DNA of 9,743 nucleotides from an uncultured Collinsella sp. GTDB lineage: Bacteria; Actinomycetota; Coriobacteriia; Coriobacteriales; Coriobacteriaceae. The DNA lies in contig URMR01000063.1 of assembly GCA_900548935.1 (NCBI GenBank), positions 1 through 9,743 of the forward strand. Direction: 5' to 3'. The position numbers were made by a program, and so were the translations under genes. Below the pieces are notes generated by a model. The model saw nothing but the letters and a program-made list of their open reading frames with translations, had not been told where the DNA came from and did not search any database. Shown in pieces: positions 6,982 through 9,743 of the stretch (positions are counted from its first letter, which is position 1; each line of letters starts with the position of its first letter).

Positions 6982-8400
6982 ATGGCTGATTCCCAGACTG
7001 CAACCTCCGCGCCCGATTTCAAGAGCGCCCATTTTATCGGTATCGGTGGCGCCGGCATGAGCGGCATCGCCCTCGTCCTTCACGAGCGCGGCTATGTCGT
7101 TACCGGCTCCGACCTTAAGACGTCGCGCTATATTCGCCAGCTTACCCGCGCCGGCGTGAAGGTGCATGTGGGCCATGAGGCTGCCACCATCGACGAGGTC
7201 AAGCCCGATGTCGTCGTGGTCTCTACCGCTATTCCCGAGTCCAATACCGAGCTCGTCCGCGCGCGCGAGCTGGGTATTCCCGTGTGGCCTCGCGCCAAGA
7301 TGCTCTCGGCTCTGGGCCACGGCTACACCACCGTCGCCGTCGCCGGTACTCACGGCAAGACCACGACCTCTTCGATGTGCGCCACCATGCTCGACCGCAT
7401 GGGTCTGGACCCCAGCTTCCTGATCGGTGGCATTGTCGAGGGCTACGACACCAACGGCAAGAACGGCTCGGGCGACTATTTTGTCGCCGAGGCGGATGAG
7501 TCCGACAGCTCCTTCCTGTTCCTTAACCCCAATGTGGTCATCGTGACCAACGTCGAGGCCGACCATCTCGATCACTACTCGGGTATCGAGGAGATCGAGG
7601 CCACCTTCGCCAAGTTTATGAGTCTGGTGGGCGAGGACGGCACGGTCATCGTCTGTGGCGAGGACCCGCATCTGGTCGAGCTCGCCAAGTCGACGGGCCG
7701 TCACGTGCTTTCCTACGGCTTTGCCGAGAGCAACGACATCGTCTGCATGCACCCGGACGTCCAAGGCATCCAGAGTGACTTTGTCGTCCGCTTTGAGGAC
7801 GGCACCGAGCACGCCGTCGAGATTAAGAGCAACCCTGGCCGCCACAATATGCTCAACGCCACGGCGGTTCTTACGGTCGCTCATGTTCTGGAGCTCGATA
7901 TCGACGCTGCCGCAAAGGCGCTTTCGAGCTTTGAGGGCGTCCGTCGCCGCTTTACCCATGTGGGCGATATCGATGGTATTACCGTGGTCGATGACTACGG
8001 CCATCACCCCACCGAGGTCAAGGCAACCCTCGCCGCCGCTTCGTCGCTTGGCTACAAGCATGTCGACGTCGTGTTTCAGCCGCACCGCTACTCGCGTCTG
8101 CAGGCACTGTGCGATGACTTTGCCGATGCCTTCGCCAATGCCGACAAGCTGCTGTTGATCGATGTGTTCTCTGCCGGCGAGATGCCCATCCCGGGCGTCA
8201 CGTCCAAGATGCTCGCCGATACCGTGCGCGCCAAGCACCCCGGTAAGGAGGTCGTGTACTGCTCGAGTCGTCTTGAGCTCAACGAGGAGCTCGAGAAGAT
8301 GGTGGGCGAGGGCGATTTGCTGCTTACCATGGGCGCCGGCGACGTCACGACGGTCGGCCCCGAGTTCATCGAGTATCTGACTGCCAAGAAAGACGCTTAA
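6982..8400 (+). CDS. murC: UDP-N-acetylmuramate--L-alanine ligase MurC
   Basis: MurC starts the stem peptide by joining L-Ala to UDP-MurNAc with ATP in the cytoplasm. From the ATG at 6982 the protein has 472 residues, normal for the family. The N-terminal Rossmann-like domain opens with HFIGIGGAGMSGIA (17-30). The ATP domain has AGTHGKTTTS (121-130), EADESD (170-175) and DHLDHY (194-199), followed by GRHNMLNA (286-293). The C-terminal domain has RRRF (321-324), DDYGHHPTEV (337-346) and FQPHRYSR (365-372). AGTHGKTTT and DDYGHHPTE are specific for MurC and exclude MurD, MurE and MurF; Mpl is less likely given the cluster. The start is set by AAGGAG at 6965-6970. murB begins five bases after the stop. 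Confidence 0.97.
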   Translation: MADSQTATSAPDFKSAHFIGIGGAGMSGIALVLHERGYVVTGSDLKTSRYIRQLTRAGVKVHVGHEAATIDEVKPDVVVVSTAIPESNTELVRARELGIPVWPRAKMLSALGHGYTTVAVAGTHGKTTTSSMCATMLDRMGLDPSFLIGGIVEGYDTNGKNGSGDYFVAEADESDSSFLFLNPNVVIVTNVEADHLDHYSGIEEIEATFAKFMSLVGEDGTVIVCGEDPHLVELAKSTGRHVLSYGFAESNDIVCMHPDVQGIQSDFVVRFEDGTEHAVEIKSNPGRHNMLNATAVLTVAHVLELDIDAAAKALSSFEGVRRRFTHVGDIDGITVVDDYGHHPTEVKATLAAASSLGYKHVDVVFQPHRYSRLQALCDDFADAFANADKLLLIDVFSAGEMPIPGVTSKMLADTVRAKHPGKEVVYCSSRLELNEELEKMVGEGDLLLTMGAGDVTTVGPEFIEYLTAKKDA

Positions 8401-8405
8401 ACCCC

Positions 8406-9317
8406 ATGGGTCTGTTTAACGCCGTCATGGCGCTTTCGGGCATGATCGATACGGACGTGATCGAGGACGAGCGCCTTGCGCGTCATACGAGCTATCGTAT
8501 CGGCGGCAAGGCGGATCTCTTTGTGACGTGTCACAGCTATCATGCCCTGCGTCGCACCGTGGCGGTGCTCGATCGTGAGCAGGTGCCGTGGGTCATTATC
8601 GGCAAGGGATCTAATCTGCTTGTTGCCGATGCAGGCTATCGCGGCGCCGTTATTTCGTTGGGGCGCGAGTTCCAACGTACGGTTGTCGCCGATGACGGTT
8701 GTACACTGACGGTCGGTGCGGGCGTGATGTTCGCTCGCCTGGTCAACGACGCGCTGTCGCGCAGCCTTTCGGGCCTTGAGTTTGCCGTTGGCATCCCTGG
8801 TTCGGTCGGCGGTGCGATATCTATGAATGCCGGCACACGGACCGAGTGGATTGGCTCGCTGGTCGAAGATGTCGTTACATTTGACCCAGGCTCCGGCATC
8901 AAGCATTATGCGGGCTCGGAGATCGCCTGGGGCTACCGTGAATGCAGTTTGCCACGCAACGAGATCATTTTGGAGTGCGTGCTCAAGCTCAAACCCGCGC
9001 CCAAGGCCGATATCCGTGAGCGTATGGAGCGGTACCTGACTCGGCGCAAGCGCACACAGCCCATGGGCCGCGCATCCTGCGGGTCGGTCTTTCGTAACCC
9101 GCCCGATGCGAGTGTGGGCAAGCTTATCGAGGATTGTGGATTAAAGGGTTTTTCGATTGGCGGCGCGGAAGTTTCGCCCGTACACGCTAATTTTATCGTT
9201 AATAACGGAACCGCCTCGGCCGATGATGTGGCCGCGGTTATCAGGCATGTGCACGGAAAGGTGAGGGAGGCGTATGGCATCGAGCTCAGACCGGAAGTTA
9301 AATTCCTCGGCTTCTAG
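8406..9317 (+). CDS. murB: UDP-N-acetylenolpyruvoylglucosamine reductase MurB
   Basis: MurB is the FAD enzyme that reduces UDP-GlcNAc-enolpyruvate with NADPH to UDP-MurNAc, the substrate of MurC. The 303-residue protein has HTSYRIGGKADLFV (27-40), the FAD-binding IGKGSNLLVAD (65-75) and GIPGSVGGAISMNAG (129-143), GYRECS (176-181), and the catalytic region SCGSVFRNP (224-232), where Ser227 fits the proton-donor serine. Near the end, LRPEVKFLG (294-302) holds the conserved glutamate Glu297. The size and the GSVFRNP-to-GKLIE spacing fit the short form of MurB (Staphylococcus/Bacillus type), not the longer enterobacterial form. No clear Shine-Dalgarno precedes the ATG at 8406, so coupling to murC is likely; the in-frame ATG at 8430 also lacks one. 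The next gene starts inside its last 44 bases. Confidence 0.96.
   Translation: MGLFNAVMALSGMIDTDVIEDERLARHTSYRIGGKADLFVTCHSYHALRRTVAVLDREQVPWVIIGKGSNLLVADAGYRGAVISLGREFQRTVVADDGCTLTVGAGVMFARLVNDALSRSLSGLEFAVGIPGSVGGAISMNAGTRTEWIGSLVEDVVTFDPGSGIKHYAGSEIAWGYRECSLPRNEIILECVLKLKPAPKADIRERMERYLTRRKRTQPMGRASCGSVFRNPPDASVGKLIEDCGLKGFSIGGAEVSPVHANFIVNNGTASADDVAAVIRHVHGKVREAYGIELRPEVKFLGF
9264..9270 (+). promoter_or_regulatory. Ribosome binding site of the gene after murB
   Basis: AGGGAGG lies three bases before the ATG at 9274, inside murB; GAAAGG at 9256-9261 is a second, more distant match. Together with an in-frame TGA at 9262-9264 they support ATG 9274 as the start of the last gene. Confidence 0.65.
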
Positions 9318-9743
9318 AGCATCGAAACCAACCTTCCGCCGCGCCGGAGGGCGTTCCGGCGCACCGTCTCAGCCTCAACGTAAATCCGTCATGTCTTCTA
9401 AGTCTGCTGGATACGTGCGGCCTGCCAAGCGTCCGGCTGCCGGCCCGCAGCTTGGCGGACGCTCCACGGCCAAAAAGGTTACTCGTCCGGTGGCGCGTCC
9501 CTCGGTGACGCCCAAATCGGCGCTGGGCGCCAAGCCTTCTCGTCCCATAGCGTCGCCCAAGCCATCGTTGGGGGCAAAGGCGACGCGTCCCGGTCGCACG
9601 CTGAGTGCATCGAAGCCGCGCTCGCTGACGCCGGTGCCGGCTTCCGCAAAACCGCAATCGGGTAAAAAGGGTTCTACTCCGCTGTCGTCGGTCGGCGCCC
9701 TGGCAAATCATGCGGCGGGTGCCGCTTCTGCCGTTAAGGGCAA
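9274..9743 (+). CDS. ftsQ: Probable FtsQ, N-terminal part (3' truncated), very basic low-complexity tail
   Basis: An open frame runs from ATG 9274 to the window edge without a stop: 156 codons plus two bases. An in-frame TGA at 9262-9264 makes this ATG the first possible start, and AGGGAGG precedes it by three bases. It overlaps the end of murB by 44 bases in another frame. The visible protein is rich in Lys, Arg, Pro, Ser, Ala and Gly: I count 31 Lys/Arg and a single acidic residue (Asp6), with no membrane segment yet. Residues 75-104 form two copies of a degenerate 15-residue unit (RPxxxPKxxLGAKxx). No domain is visible, so the name rests on position: ftsQ usually follows murB or murC in dcw clusters, and FtsQ/DivIB proteins have a cytoplasmic N-terminal tail before one membrane helix and a POTRA domain. 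The tail could bind acidic phospholipids, nucleic acid or partner proteins; that is speculation. The coding call is firm, the name moderate. Confidence 0.62.
   Translation, partial: MASSSDRKLNSSASRASKPTFRRAGGRSGAPSQPQRKSVMSSKSAGYVRPAKRPAAGPQLGGRSTAKKVTRPVARPSVTPKSALGAKPSRPIASPKPSLGAKATRPGRTLSASKPRSLTPVPASAKPQSGKKGSTPLSSVGALANHAAGAASAVKG
9496..9585 (+). repeat. Two imperfect 45-base tandem units in the last gene
   Basis: Bases 9496-9540 and 9541-9585 encode RPSVTPKSALGAKPS and RPIASPKPSLGAKAT. By eye the DNA copies agree at 29 of 45 positions and the protein copies share the RP, PK, LGAK skeleton. A third, more degenerate unit starting with RPGRT may follow at 9586-9630. The low DNA identity suggests an old duplication or compositional similarity, not a recent expansion. 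Confidence 0.45.

Noticed and set aside
6946..8238. A 430-codon open frame on the - strand opposite murC
   Set aside because: Also codon-register antisense to murC, explained by avoidance of TTA, CTA and TCA. Its Asp/His/Gly/Val-rich translation looks like complement of a high-GC gene.
1..9743. A novel defence, mobile or biosynthetic system
   Set aside because: Every complete gene is a canonical dcw cluster member in a conserved order, on one strand, with similar composition; I see no transposase, integrase, repeat array or foreign-looking insert.

Overview
This window is a stretch of the division and cell wall (dcw) cluster of a high-GC bacterium. All genes are on the + strand and the DNA is almost fully coding. 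The gene order is ftsI (3' end only), murF, mraY, murD, ftsW, murG, murC, murB, then the start of a gene that is probably ftsQ and runs off the right edge. The organism looks like an actinomycetote. MurG has the GGTAGH form of the glycine-rich loop and a GFGxYV motif, both familiar from actinobacterial MurG. FtsW and the last gene carry long, basic, probably disordered tails, and codons TTA, CTA and TCA are largely avoided. My impression is Coriobacteriia, perhaps Collinsella-like, but that is inference and the sequence alone does not prove it.

Layout. Bases 2-262 are the end of the FtsI/PBP transpeptidase domain. A 123-base non-coding gap (263-385) follows, where many dcw clusters carry murE; here the next gene is murF. 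From 386 to 6884, murF, mraY, murD, ftsW and murG are packed with gaps of 3-9 bases and one 11-base overlap, as expected for one transcript. A 97-base gap (6885-6981) with a possible promoter precedes murC, which is followed after 5 bases by murB. The last gene starts inside the 3' end of murB (44-base overlap) and stays open to the window edge.

How the genes work together. MurB completes UDP-MurNAc. MurC adds L-Ala and MurD adds D-Glu. MurE, not in this window, adds the third residue, and MurF adds D-Ala-D-Ala. MraY moves the phospho-MurNAc-pentapeptide to undecaprenyl phosphate, giving lipid I. MurG adds GlcNAc, giving lipid II. FtsW polymerises lipid II and FtsI cross-links the strands at the division septum. 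FtsQ, if the last gene is correctly identified, helps assemble and regulate that machine.

I see no mobile element, CRISPR array, tRNA, rRNA, convincing terminator or unknown multi-gene system. All six complete genes and the ftsI end are canonical. The less ordinary points are the missing murE, the extremely basic N-terminus of the last gene with its 44-base overlap, the long tails of FtsW, a substitution in a MurD motif, and similar short words in the only two sizeable non-coding gaps.
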